The notes under the pieces were generated by a model that made no database searches, had not been told where the DNA came from, and was given only the letters and a program-made list of their open reading frames with translations. From CALGLS01 sp047626155 (GTDB taxonomy: Bacteria; Bacteroidota; Bacteroidia; Chitinophagales; Saprospiraceae): DNA of 64,000 nt. The stretch is taken from assembly GCA_047626155.1 (NCBI GenBank), contig JBLHRR010000008.1, forward strand, positions 1 to 64,000. Direction: 5' to 3'. Within the stretch, counting starts at the first letter, position 1. The number at the start of each line of letters is the position of its first letter. Below are positions 54,604 through 63,778 of the stretch, piece after piece. The translations under genes and the position numbers were made by a program.

Positions 54604-56604
54604 TTAAACCTCTTTTGAAGGATCTTCATCAGAAGTAGGAGCACCACCCTGAGGTAAGTCTTCTTCTATTTCTGTATCGTTATCCGAAAGTTTTTCATTG
54701 GCTGCATCAAGCTTTGCTTTTACATCAGCTGGGCGCTCACCAATCAATCGTTCTACATCGGATTTCAATAGGACCTCGTTTTCTAACAAGGCATTTGCGA
54801 GTATTTCCAGTTCGTTATGTTTTTCACGAAGTAACTTCTGTGCCCGTTCGTATTGTTTCTCTACCAGTACTCGAACTTCTTTGTCTATCATAGAAGCTGT
54901 TTCATCGGAGTAAGGTTTGCTAAATTGTTCCTGCATGCCATAGAAGGATACATTTCCTACCTTTTCACTCATACCATATACGGATACCATCCCATAAGCC
55001 ATTTTAGTTACCTGATCCAAATCGCTTTGCGCGCCAGTGGATATCTTGTCAAAGATCACTCGTTCTGCAGCTCTGCCGCCAAAGGTCATACACATTCTGT
55101 CCAGAAGTTGTTCTGTTCTAGTAATGTACTCCTCTTTAGGTAAATACTGCGCATATCCTAACGTGCCAACACCACGTGGAACTATTGTTACTTTTACTAA
55201 AGGAGAGGCATGTTCCAAGAACCATCCACAAACCGCGTGACCAGCTTCGTGATAAGCAATGATTTTCTTTTCACTAGGCGAAATGATTTTGTTCTTTTTT
55301 TCCAAACCACCAATGGCTCTATCTAGAGCGTAGTTGAAATCATCAAGATCAATTTCCCGCTTGTTGCGGCGAGCAGCGATCAAAGCAGCTTCATTACAAA
55401 CATTAGCGATTTCTGCTCCGGCAAAACCAGGAGTCATCTCTGCAAGTATCTCTGCTTTTACGCTAGGTCCAATTTTGATGTTTTTCAAATGAACATTGAA
55501 GATAGCTTCTCTACCTTTTAAATCTGGGCGATCAATTCCAATCTGACGATCAAAACGACCAGGTCGAAGTAAGGCGCTATCAAGTACATCCGGACGGTTG
55601 GTCGCAGCCATGAGGATCACCCCTTTGTCGGTGCTGAACCCATCCATTTCTACCAAAAGCTGATTAAGAGTATTTTCTCTCTCGTCATTACCACCCTGGA
55701 AAGCTCCCTTCCCTCTGGCACGACCAATGGCATCAATTTCATCAATAAAAACGATGCAAGGCGCTTTTTCACGAGCTTGCTTAAAGAGATCTCGTACACG
55801 AGATGCTCCAACCCCCACAAACATTTCCACAAATTCTGAACCAGATATAGAGAAAAAAGGAACACCTGCTTCACCAGCAACCGCTTTCGCTAAAAGGGTT
55901 TTACCAGTACCTGGAGGGCCTACTAATAGAACACCTTTTGGTATTTTACCACCTAGGGAAGTATATTTTTTAGGATTTTTCAAAAAATCAACGACTTCCA
56001 TGACCTCTTCTTTTGCCTCGTCCAAGCCAGCAACGTCTTCGAAGGTTACGTTTACTTTGGCATTGCCATCGAATAGTGCCGCTTTTGATTTCCCAATATT
56101 GAATATCTGTGACCCAGGGCCACCACCACCACCACCTACCCGGCGCATAATAAAGAGCCAGATTCCTACAATAATTAGAATCGGTAGAATCCAGTTGATT
56201 ATAGTGCCAAGCCAGTTGTGTTTGGTTTCATACTCAGCGTGTACTTTGTCTGCAATAGAAAAGTCTTTTTGAGCAAGTTCTAACTTTTCGTCGAAACGGT
56301 CTATCGGACCAATTTCAAAAGTGAAGTGAGGGCGGACAGCGCCGAATTTACCTTCAGCAGCATCCTTGTACTTACTGAGCCTATCTTCTTTGATATACAC
56401 ATGGGCATATTCTTTATTGACGACTACGAGTTTTTTTACATCTCTTGAATTGATCATCGACTCAAACTTACCCCAAGTAATATTTTCATTAGGAGCATTA
56501 CTGAGGCTATAGAAATTTAATCCAAGGAGAAATAATGCCAGTATTCCGTAAATCCAGTACGAATTGAATCTGGGCGTTACTGGCTTTTGATCGTTATCTT
56601 CCAT
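54604..56604 (-). CDS. ftsH: ATP-dependent zinc metalloprotease FtsH
   Basis: This 666-residue membrane AAA+ protease has two transmembrane helices (about 14-31 and 130-150), an AAA domain with Walker A GPPGTGKTLLAKA and Walker B IVFIDEIDAIG, the FVG pore loop FVEMFVGVGA, and the zinc site HEAGH at 452-456. A glycine-rich linker (RRVGGGGGGPG) follows helix 2. It degrades membrane and short-lived cytoplasmic proteins as a hexamer. The C-terminal 60 residues are acidic, as in Bacteroidota relatives. rsfS lies upstream on the same strand. Confidence 0.97.
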   Translation of the reverse strand: MEDNDQKPVTPRFNSYWIYGILALFLLGLNFYSLSNAPNENITWGKFESMINSRDVKKLVVVNKEYAHVYIKEDRLSKYKDAAEGKFGAVRPHFTFEIGPIDRFDEKLELAQKDFSIADKVHAEYETKHNWLGTIINWILPILIIVGIWLFIMRRVGGGGGGPGSQIFNIGKSKAALFDGNAKVNVTFEDVAGLDEAKEEVMEVVDFLKNPKKYTSLGGKIPKGVLLVGPPGTGKTLLAKAVAGEAGVPFFSISGSEFVEMFVGVGASRVRDLFKQAREKAPCIVFIDEIDAIGRARGKGAFQGGNDERENTLNQLLVEMDGFSTDKGVILMAATNRPDVLDSALLRPGRFDRQIGIDRPDLKGREAIFNVHLKNIKIGPSVKAEILAEMTPGFAGAEIANVCNEAALIAARRNKREIDLDDFNYALDRAIGGLEKKNKIISPSEKKIIAYHEAGHAVCGWFLEHASPLVKVTIVPRGVGTLGYAQYLPKEEYITRTEQLLDRMCMTFGGRAAERVIFDKISTGAQSDLDQVTKMAYGMVSVYGMSEKVGNVSFYGMQEQFSKPYSDETASMIDKEVRVLVEKQYERAQKLLREKHNELEILANALLENEVLLKSDVERLIGERPADVKAKLDAANEKLSDNDTEIEEDLPQGGAPTSDEDPSKEV

Positions 56605-56776
56605 TTGAAGCGGTGTTATTTTTACTTTCCTAGATCGAGTACTCTGATTAATTTGCTCGGTGTACTGCTGTGTAGAAAGTGATAATTATTAATGTTATAT
56701 AAACTGAACATATTAAGAACAGTAAAATGAAGATTTCGTTTGAAGTAATCGACAGATATAAGGTTTTTTTATGCAA

Positions 56777-56818
56777 ACCTATCTATCTGACCAGACGGAT
56801 GTCGTCAGATAGATAGGT
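56777..56818. repeat. Long-stem hairpin between rsfS and ftsH
   Basis: ACCTATCTATCTGAC (56777-56791) and GTCAGATAGATAGGT (56804-56818) form a perfect 15-base stem. It begins 4 bp past the rsfS stop and lacks a clean T-run, so it may attenuate read-through into ftsH. Confidence 0.65.
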
Positions 56819-56821
56819 GAC

Positions 56822-57208
56822 CTATAGATTTTGATACTCCGTAAAGATGCCATCTCCCCATAAATCTTCTAATTCATAAAAGGATCGCTTTTCTTTATAG
56901 AAGACATGAACGACGATATTAAAGTAATCCAATAAAACCCATAAAGCATTTTGCTGTCCTTCGAAATGGAGTGGGAGTAGCAAGGCTTCTTTTTTCAACC
57001 GGCCATAAATATTATCGGCTATCGATTTAACCTGTGTAGTAGAATCTCCTTCACAAATAATGAAAAAGTTAGTTGGGGCATCATCTAATTGACGAAGGTC
57101 TATTTTGACTATGTTTTTACCCTTGATGTCCTGAATGCTATCAATGATTAAAGCATTCAGCTCTTCATCAGACAGCGGCTTTTGTTGTGCTTCTTTTTGT
57201 GAACTCAA
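56822..57208 (-). CDS. rsfS: Ribosomal silencing factor RsfS
   Basis: This 128-residue protein matches the RsfS/Iojap family: DIKGKNIVKIDLRQLDDAPTNFF (quoted in parts), ICEGDSTTQVKSIADNI, and WVLLDYFNIVVHVFYKEKRSFYELE with the conserved W.LLD..NIVVH. It binds uL14 and blocks subunit joining when nutrients are scarce. It is divergent from birA and upstream of ftsH, an arrangement common in Bacteroidota. Confidence 0.95.
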   Translation of the reverse strand: MSSQKEAQQKPLSDEELNALIIDSIQDIKGKNIVKIDLRQLDDAPTNFFIICEGDSTTQVKSIADNIYGRLKKEALLLPLHFEGQQNALWVLLDYFNIVVHVFYKEKRSFYELEDLWGDGIFTEYQNL

Positions 57209-57287
57209 ATTATCTATTTGTTTTAGAGAAAATTAACTCAATGAAAGGTTGTAAAAACCTTTGGCTCGTTGAAATCTATTACGCTTA

Positions 57288-57319
57288 TTTCAGAAGAACC
57301 TTGCTAAATTGTATCTTTG
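57288..57319 (+). promoter_or_regulatory. Promoter of birA
   Basis: TATCTTTG at 57312-57319 is a perfect -7 match; TTTC at 57288-57291, 20 bp upstream, is one mismatch from TTTG. The expected start site is about 40 nt before the TTG start codon. Confidence 0.6.
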
Positions 57320-57365
57320 TATTCTAACTGAATGTACATAGGTAAAATTACTAAATTATATTTAC

Positions 57366-58130
57366 TTGCATACTATCGAAAACACCCTTTTCATGGGGCG
57401 TCATTTAGAGCACCTAAAGACGACTAGTTCTACTAACCAATACGCTATAAAACTTTTATCAAAAAGTAAACCACCTGAAGGAACTGTCATAACGACCGAT
57501 GAACAGTCCATGGGGCGTGGTCAGATTGGCAGTTCTTGGGAGAGTGCGCCTGGTAAGAACCTGACATTTAGTGTCATTCTCTATCCCACATTTTTAGCGG
57601 TGTCAAAACAATTTGCCCTTACGCAATGCTTTGCCCTTGCTGTTGCTGATGCTTTAGACTTTTTTATTCCAGATTCGCTTGCGTTAAAATGGCCAAATGA
57701 CATTTATGTAGGGAACAAAAAACTGGGCGGAATGTTATTGCAAAGTAGTATTAATCAAACACAGTTACTTCACGCCATTATTGGAGTAGGAATTAATGTC
57801 AATCAGGAACTATTTTTATCAGATGCTCCCAACCCCATTTCTCTTAAGCAGACACTTGGTAAAGAAGTTCCTTTGAATAGTCTGATGGCAATCTTATGTT
57901 CTGCCATGGAAAAAAGATATTTGCAACTACGTGCAGGCCAATTTGATACCATTAGAAAAGATTACCTGAACAGGCTCTATTACTTTATGGAAGATCGTTT
58001 ATATAAGCGACCCGATGGAAACTTCTTCGAGGGGAGAATTGTAGATGTATTACCTGATGGGAAGTTATTAATGATCCACGATAAGGGAGAGGAGACTTTT
58101 GGGATGAAAGAGCTAAGTTTTATTCATTAG
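57366..58130 (+). CDS. birA: Biotin--[acetyl-CoA-carboxylase] ligase
   Basis: I chose the TTG at 57366 because HTIENTLFMG fits the family's start; the first ATG (57393) would remove part of that segment. The 254-residue enzyme attaches biotin to carboxylases. Motifs are TSSTNQYA, the biotinyl-AMP loop MGRGQIGSSWESAPGKNL, KWPNDIYVGNKKLGGML and GVGINVNQ. There is no N-terminal helix-turn-helix, so it is a class I, non-repressor form. Confidence 0.94.
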   Translation: MHTIENTLFMGRHLEHLKTTSSTNQYAIKLLSKSKPPEGTVITTDEQSMGRGQIGSSWESAPGKNLTFSVILYPTFLAVSKQFALTQCFALAVADALDFFIPDSLALKWPNDIYVGNKKLGGMLLQSSINQTQLLHAIIGVGINVNQELFLSDAPNPISLKQTLGKEVPLNSLMAILCSAMEKRYLQLRAGQFDTIRKDYLNRLYYFMEDRLYKRPDGNFFEGRIVDVLPDGKLLMIHDKGEETFGMKELSFIH

Positions 58131-58140
58131 CTGAAATTAT

Positions 58141-58175
58141 AAATCCATAACCCAGTTTTGCCGGATTATGGATTT
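58141..58175. terminator. Candidate bidirectional terminator
   Basis: AAATCCATAA (58141-58150) and TTATGGATTT (58166-58175) form a 10-base stem in the 69-bp gap between convergent birA and murA. The flanking T/A runs are short. Confidence 0.5.
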
Positions 58176-58199
58176 GTATGAAGAGGTTAAGTCTTCCTT

Positions 58200-59510
58200 C
58201 TACACTCGCTTTATATTCGCTCCTAAAGCATTTAATCTTTTATCAATAAATTGATAGCCTCGATCAATTTGATGAATATTTTTGATGACGGATTTTCCTT
58301 TAGCGGAAAGTGCTGCTATAAGTAAAGCAACTCCCGCTCGGATATCGGGTGAAGTCATCTCAATACCCCTTAGTTGTTGGCTTCTGTTTAAGCCAATAAC
58401 CGTAGCTCGGTGCGGATCACAAAGAATGATTTGTGCCCCCATGTCAATCAACTTATCCACGAAAAACAACCGGCTTTCAAACATTTTTTGATGAATCAAA
58501 ACAGAGCCTTTTGCCTGCGTTGCAATCACTAACATAATACTCATAAGGTCAGGTGTAAATCCAGGCCAAGGTGAATCATAAATGGTGAGAATAGAACCAT
58601 CAATGAAATTTTGAACTTTGTAAGACTTTTGTGGAGGAACATGAATGTCATCTCCTTTGATGTTCAATTTGATACCCATTCGTTTGAAAACAGGTAGTGT
58701 ATTACCAAGCTGATCAACAGCACAATTTTTTATGGTGATGTCGGATTGCGTCATCGCAGCTAGGCCGATGAAGCTGCCAATTTCAATAAAATCAGGTAAG
58801 ATGCGATGCTTTGTTCCTCCTAGTCGTTCAATTCCTTCTATGGTTAATAAGTTGGAACCGATGCCAGAAATCTGAGCGCCCATGTCATTCAACATTCTGC
58901 AAAGTTGCTGCAAATAAGGCTCACAGGCCGCATTGTAAATCTGGGTCGTTCCCTTTGACAAAGTCGCAGCCATAACAATGTTAGCCGTCCCGGTAACGGA
59001 AATTTCATCCATCAGGATGTGCGTACCTTTTAGCTTTTTTGCTTCTAAAAAATAATTGCCCTGGTCGTCATAACGGAAACGAGCCCCTAGTTTTTGAAAA
59101 CCGAGGAAGTGGGTGTCTAATCGGCGCCGCCCGATTTTATCTCCTCCAGGTTTGGGGAGGTAAGCTCTGCCAAAACGAGCCAATAGTGGACCAATTAACA
59201 TTACCGAACCTCTGATCTTTTTGGCATCTGCCTGAAAAGTAGGGCTGGTGAAAAAATCCAGATCAATCGCATCGGACTGAAAACTATAAGTGTCTTTGTT
59301 GATTTTACGAGTCTTTACTTTTAAGCCTTTCAGTAAACTGATCAGACGTTGCACATCTAGAATGTCTGGGACATTGGAAATGGTCATCTTCTCGTCGGTC
59401 AATAATACAGCACAAAGAATTTGTAATGCTTCATTCTTAGCCCCTTGAGGCGTAATCTCTCCGGATAGTTTTTGGCCTCCTATTACTTCAAAAGTGTCTT
59501 TTTTGGACAT
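58200..59510 (-). CDS. murA: UDP-N-acetylglucosamine 1-carboxyvinyltransferase with Asp in place of the catalytic Cys
   Basis: This 436-residue enzyme makes the first committed step of peptidoglycan synthesis, using phosphoenolpyruvate. The substrate motif QGAKNEALQ is near residue 25. The loop usually carrying Cys115 in E. coli (GGCxIGxRPVDxH) reads GGDKIGRRRLDTH, with Asp124 at the cysteine position. The same substitution is known in Mycobacterium and Chlamydia, where it gives fosfomycin insensitivity. It is cytoplasmic and distinct from its paralogue AroA at 40745. Confidence 0.95.
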   Translation of the reverse strand: MSKKDTFEVIGGQKLSGEITPQGAKNEALQILCAVLLTDEKMTISNVPDILDVQRLISLLKGLKVKTRKINKDTYSFQSDAIDLDFFTSPTFQADAKKIRGSVMLIGPLLARFGRAYLPKPGGDKIGRRRLDTHFLGFQKLGARFRYDDQGNYFLEAKKLKGTHILMDEISVTGTANIVMAATLSKGTTQIYNAACEPYLQQLCRMLNDMGAQISGIGSNLLTIEGIERLGGTKHRILPDFIEIGSFIGLAAMTQSDITIKNCAVDQLGNTLPVFKRMGIKLNIKGDDIHVPPQKSYKVQNFIDGSILTIYDSPWPGFTPDLMSIMLVIATQAKGSVLIHQKMFESRLFFVDKLIDMGAQIILCDPHRATVIGLNRSQQLRGIEMTSPDIRAGVALLIAALSAKGKSVIKNIHQIDRGYQFIDKRLNALGANIKRV

Positions 59511-59711
59511 AGTTATTTGTTGTGGTTCTTTGATGAATTCCGTGTTTTATACTTCCTCAAAAAGATTCTCAATACCCCCTTCGTTGCTCTACGGTCGTTT
59601 TCAGTAGCATCTTATTGAGGAACCACGTTATTTGTCAAAAAAGGTTTATTGTTTGCTATTGTTTCTTCTAATAGTTCGATCGGCACTAAGGTACGGAAGA
59701 TCTGGAAATAG

Positions 59712-59748
59712 AAAAGCCGGTTGGAATAAATGATTCCAACCGGCTTTT
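59712..59748 (-). terminator. Terminator after the DUF4290 gene
   Basis: AAAAGCCGGTTGGAAT (59712-59727) and ATTCCAACCGGCTTTT (59733-59748) form a perfect 16-base stem. On the minus strand it ends in TTTT and lies 29 bp past the stop codon of the glmS-unit's last gene. Confidence 0.85.
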
Positions 59749-59776
59749 AAAGAAACATAAATAAGGTATCAAAAAA

Positions 59777-60463
59777 TTATTTCCTTCTATGTTGTTGTTT
59801 ACCACCATGCCCATTTCGAGAATGCTTTGACCCTTTCGGAGGCCCATTCTTTTTATGGGGACGCTTGTTCTTATGGTGGGAATTGTTATTGTTATTATTG
59901 TTACTCAAGCCATCAAGAAAAACCCCATCTTCAACTTGTAGGTCTCCATTGGATAATTTTTGCAGATCTCCTTTGATGACTTCATCACTTACATAATGAT
60001 CTTTATTCCAGGTTCTATAAGCCAATTTCATGTAAGATGCAATGGCATTAACGAATCCTGTTTTCTTTGAACCATCTTCCATCGCGATGGCTTTTTCCGT
60101 TAACTTTTGAACATTGTATCCATAGTGACGGTATCTTGTATCGTTATGAGGATATGCAATTTGGTCGGGCTTCTTTCGAGCACCTTCTCTAGTAGGAATA
60201 TCGCCAACATCAGGTGTAACATCAATGTCGTAATTCGCAATGTGGAAAACATGTCCCCAGAGCTTATCCTTGTACTCATCAATGCTTCTATTTTGTGGGT
60301 TCATCTGGTGCATAAGCAGAATCACTTTTTGAATAAAAGCCTGTCGCATATCTCTATTCTCGATGGTCTTTGCATGTTGGATCAGCAATTGAACGTTTCT
60401 GCCATATTCTGGTAGAATCAGCTCCTCTTTTGCTGAATTATACTCCATGTGGTAGTTTTGCAT
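59777..60463 (-). CDS. DUF4290 domain protein
   Basis: This 228-residue cytoplasmic protein is made of a helical DUF4290 domain (about 1-175, with LPEYGRNVQLLIQHAKTIEN and the DKLWGHVFHIANYD segment). A low-complexity tail follows, containing a run of seven asparagines and many His, Lys and Gly residues. The tail is probably disordered and may bind RNA or metal. No function is known. It lies 17 bp after glmS. Confidence 0.82.
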   Translation of the reverse strand: MQNYHMEYNSAKEELILPEYGRNVQLLIQHAKTIENRDMRQAFIQKVILLMHQMNPQNRSIDEYKDKLWGHVFHIANYDIDVTPDVGDIPTREGARKKPDQIAYPHNDTRYRHYGYNVQKLTEKAIAMEDGSKKTGFVNAIASYMKLAYRTWNKDHYVSDEVIKGDLQKLSNGDLQVEDGVFLDGLSNNNNNNNSHHKNKRPHKKNGPPKGSKHSRNGHGGKQQHRRK

Positions 60464-60480
60464 AATATAGGTTTTGAATG

Positions 60481-62322
60481 TTATTCTACAGTAACCGATT
60501 TAGCCAGATTTCTAGGTTGATCCACATTACATCCTCTCATCAAAGCGATGTGGTAAGAAAGCAATTGTAGAGGAATCGAAGAAAGTAATGGAGTTAGAGG
60601 TTCATCCGTTTCAGGAATTACGATAGTGTAATCTGCAATCTTGCGAATTTCAGTATCTGATTCTCCAACAATAGCAATAACAATTCCTTTTCTGGCTTTC
60701 ACCTCCTGAACGTTACTGACTATTTTGTCATAAGAACTCTTATTAGTGGCAATAACCACCACTGGCATATTCTCATCAATTAAAGCGATAGGACCATGCT
60801 TCATCTCCGCGGCAGGGTAGCCTTCAGCATGGATGTAAGAAATTTCTTTTAGCTTTAATGCACCTTCCAGTGCTATAGGGAAGTTGTAACCGCGGCCAAG
60901 ATACAGCGCATTATTCGCATCTTTTATCTTACCAGCAATATATTTTATCTGATCCGATGATTTTTCTAGTATTTGTTCAATTTTACCAGGAATGGCTTCT
61001 AACTCTTCCAATAATTGAATGTAATATGATTTAGGAATGGTCCCCCTCTTATATCCAAGGTACAACGCCATTAGCGTTAGCAAGGTAACTTGGCCAGTGA
61101 ATGCTTTGGTGGAGGCTACTCCAATCTCTGGCCCTACGTGGATATAGGAACCAGCATCTGTTATTCTGGAGATAGAAGAACCGACTGAGTTTACAATACC
61201 GTATAACAAAGCCCCTTTCTCTTTAGCCAATTCTAAAGCAGCTAAAGTGTCGGCGGTTTCTCCTGATTGAGAAAGTGCGATGACCACATCGTCTGAATTG
61301 ATGATCGGATTACGATAGCGCAATTCAGATGCGTACTCTACTTCCACAGGGATTCTGGCTAGCTCTTCAAAGAGGTATTCTCCAATCAAGGCGGCATGCC
61401 ATGAAGTACCACAGGCCGCAATGATGAACCGATTGGCTTTAGAGATGCGCTCAGAAACTTCTTCTATGCCGCCCAATTTGACCCATTGTTCCGCAGCACT
61501 AATTCTTCCACGCATGGTCTCTGCTACCGTACGTGGTTGTTCATAAATTTCTTTCAGCATGAAATGCTCATAATCTCCTTTTTCCATTTCCTCGATCTGC
61601 ATATCCAAATGCTGAATATATGGTGTCTGAATTTCGTTTCCGATATTTTTGATTTTCAACTCAGAACCTCTAGTGACTACTGCAATCTCCTGGTCATTCA
61701 GGTAAACAACATTCTTTGTATATTCTGCGAGTGGCGTTGCATCAGAAGCAATAAAAAATTCTTCATTTCCAATTCCGATAACTAATGGACTTCCTTTCCG
61801 GGCAGCAACCAACTTGTCGGAATCATCTTTATCCATAACAACAATCGCATAGGCTCCTACCACCTTAGTAAGAGCAATACGTACTGCTTCTTCCAGGCTT
61901 AGATTTCCATTTTTTTTCAATTTTCCAATAAGATGAATTAAAACCTCTGTATCTGTTTCGCTGGAAAAGACATGACCATCTTTGATTAAGGCCTCTTTGA
62001 GGACTGCATAGTTTTCAATAATTCCATTATGAATAAGAACTAAGTCGCCTGTATTGGAGGTGTGTGGATGCGCATTGATGTCATCAGGCTTACCGTGAGT
62101 CGCCCACCTTGTGTGTCCTATGCCAATGGTTCCTTCCAGATTCTTGTCTCGTGAAAAGTTGATCAAATCCTGAACCTTTCCTTTGCATTTGTAAACCTGT
62201 AATTTTCCATTTTTAATGGCAATCCCTGCACTATCATAGCCTCTGTATTCTAGCCTTTTCAGTCCGTTTATCAGGATAGGATAGGCCTGTTTTTTTCCGA
62301 TATAAGCGACAATTCCACACAT
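60481..62322 (-). CDS. glmS: Glutamine--fructose-6-phosphate aminotransferase (isomerizing)
   Basis: This 613-residue enzyme makes glucosamine-6-phosphate for cell-wall and lipid A synthesis. The N-terminal glutaminase has nucleophile Cys2 (MCGIVAYIG) with RWATHGKP and HNGIIENY. Two SIS domains follow (AACGTSWHAALIGEY and LGRGYNFPIALEGALK), and the end reads DQPRNLAKSVTVE. No glmS ribozyme-like leader is visible. It is the middle gene of a DUF4270-glmS-DUF4290 unit. Confidence 0.97.
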   Translation of the reverse strand: MCGIVAYIGKKQAYPILINGLKRLEYRGYDSAGIAIKNGKLQVYKCKGKVQDLINFSRDKNLEGTIGIGHTRWATHGKPDDINAHPHTSNTGDLVLIHNGIIENYAVLKEALIKDGHVFSSETDTEVLIHLIGKLKKNGNLSLEEAVRIALTKVVGAYAIVVMDKDDSDKLVAARKGSPLVIGIGNEEFFIASDATPLAEYTKNVVYLNDQEIAVVTRGSELKIKNIGNEIQTPYIQHLDMQIEEMEKGDYEHFMLKEIYEQPRTVAETMRGRISAAEQWVKLGGIEEVSERISKANRFIIAACGTSWHAALIGEYLFEELARIPVEVEYASELRYRNPIINSDDVVIALSQSGETADTLAALELAKEKGALLYGIVNSVGSSISRITDAGSYIHVGPEIGVASTKAFTGQVTLLTLMALYLGYKRGTIPKSYYIQLLEELEAIPGKIEQILEKSSDQIKYIAGKIKDANNALYLGRGYNFPIALEGALKLKEISYIHAEGYPAAEMKHGPIALIDENMPVVVIATNKSSYDKIVSNVQEVKARKGIVIAIVGESDTEIRKIADYTIVIPETDEPLTPLLSSIPLQLLSYHIALMRGCNVDQPRNLAKSVTVE

Positions 62323-62368
62323 AGGGTTAATAGTTTTTAGGTGATGTATAATGAGTGATGTGTAATAA

Positions 62369-63778
62369 TTATTCTGGTAGTTTAGTGTAAACCACGTTTA
62401 GCTTGGCGGGGTATTGACTATGGTCCGGGCCATAAATGGTCATTCGGGAAACCTGTTCTGCTTTTGGGAAAATGACTAGATATAAAGGTTCGTTCTTAAT
62501 ATCCGCGAGATCCTGAAAAACAGCGGAGAGGTTAAAGGTATATTCTCTCAGTGATTCATTTTCTACTACCTGGCCTCCAAATAGGGTAAGATTACCTCTG
62601 CTAATAGCAAAGAGAACATCATCGATAGCTTGATACGTGCCATCTACTGTCCTTGTTGCAACAATGATCTGGAATGGTGTATTCCTATCCTCATCCTCTG
62701 GGCTGGCAACCGTAATGGTAAGGTCCGCTTTATTAATGATGGTGTTCTTTAAAGCATCTGCATAAGGAATTTCTATTTCTATATTAGGACCTATTAGCGC
62801 TTGAAGGTACAATTGCTCATCGCCGGTAGCAACCTGATCGAAGGCCGCTTCTACTTCTGGTGAAAAATTAGATATAACATTGTTAGACTTTGCGACATAC
62901 GTATCAGATGGAGAATTTGTATAAATAGAATGGCGACGATTAAATATTGTATCCCCTGTTACGGAAGGATAGCTGTAAAAAAAAGTCATGCCCGCACCTA
63001 TTGACGTAGCACTAACAAACTGATTCAAATCGAGGGCAACCATCCCTTCGTCAGTTGAATTTACAGACCTTATGTGAAGACCGTTAAAGAACTCTTGAAG
63101 TTTTAGTGTCGTTTGCATAACACTATCAACGTCAATGGACAAATCAGTAAATTCTTCGCCAAAGCTAAGGTCTAATGGTATCCTTAAGTGGTCGCTTATC
63201 TCACTGGTATCTGTTATGCTGGTACCAGTAGATACAATATACTCTGTTGTTAAAATGTATTCAATAGCAGCTGTATCCTCACTCGGTGTGAAAGTGAGAG
63301 AGCCAACAGGGCTAGGATCATAGTTGAAAGTCGTGGTAGTGTAATAGGTCTCCCCTATGTTCATCTCTTCCGTCATACGGTAAACTTCAAAAGTAAAGAC
63401 CTCGTCAAGATTACCATAGTAATTGTTGAAGTTGTAAGGAAGGTGTAAGAACACAGAATCAAGTGTGCCTGTAAAAAATTCATCAGGAGGGGCTGTTCCT
63501 ACTCTAAATTGTGTGAAAATACTAGCAGACATTTCTCCCATGATTTCATCGTCGTAATTACCACATAGGAAAGTAGAAAAAGCGGTATTGATAACTGGTG
63601 TGAAAACTTCGAGACTATCATCTTTGATTGTCGTCATCTTAAGGCTGAATGTATCTGTTGCAAATACATCCGCCGATTCCTGTAGTTCCGATCCGATAGT
63701 CGTTGGTTCTGCACAAGAGAATAAAAGCGTTATCACTGTGAATATGAAGATACTTTTAATCGCAAAATAATTTTTCAT
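62369..63778 (-). CDS. DUF4270 lipoprotein
   Basis: This 469-residue protein has a lipoprotein signal (FIFTVITLLFSCAEP, Cys22) and the DUF4270 domain typical of Bacteroidota, rich in beta-strands and Asp/Thr. It is probably anchored in the envelope. The pairing with glmS (46-bp gap) recurs in Bacteroidota by my recollection. The function is unknown. Confidence 0.85.
   Translation of the reverse strand: MKNYFAIKSIFIFTVITLLFSCAEPTTIGSELQESADVFATDTFSLKMTTIKDDSLEVFTPVINTAFSTFLCGNYDDEIMGEMSASIFTQFRVGTAPPDEFFTGTLDSVFLHLPYNFNNYYGNLDEVFTFEVYRMTEEMNIGETYYTTTTFNYDPSPVGSLTFTPSEDTAAIEYILTTEYIVSTGTSITDTSEISDHLRIPLDLSFGEEFTDLSIDVDSVMQTTLKLQEFFNGLHIRSVNSTDEGMVALDLNQFVSATSIGAGMTFFYSYPSVTGDTIFNRRHSIYTNSPSDTYVAKSNNVISNFSPEVEAAFDQVATGDEQLYLQALIGPNIEIEIPYADALKNTIINKADLTITVASPEDEDRNTPFQIIVATRTVDGTYQAIDDVLFAISRGNLTLFGGQVVENESLREYTFNLSAVFQDLADIKNEPLYLVIFPKAEQVSRMTIYGPDHSQYPAKLNVVYTKLPE

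Noticed and set aside
55727..56272. 181-codon plus-strand frame opposite ftsH
   Set aside because: It is an antisense shadow of a highly conserved AAA+ domain.
60481..62368. glmS ribozyme upstream of glmS
   Set aside because: Only 46 bp separate glmS from the DUF4270 gene, too short for the ribozyme, and no matching core was seen.
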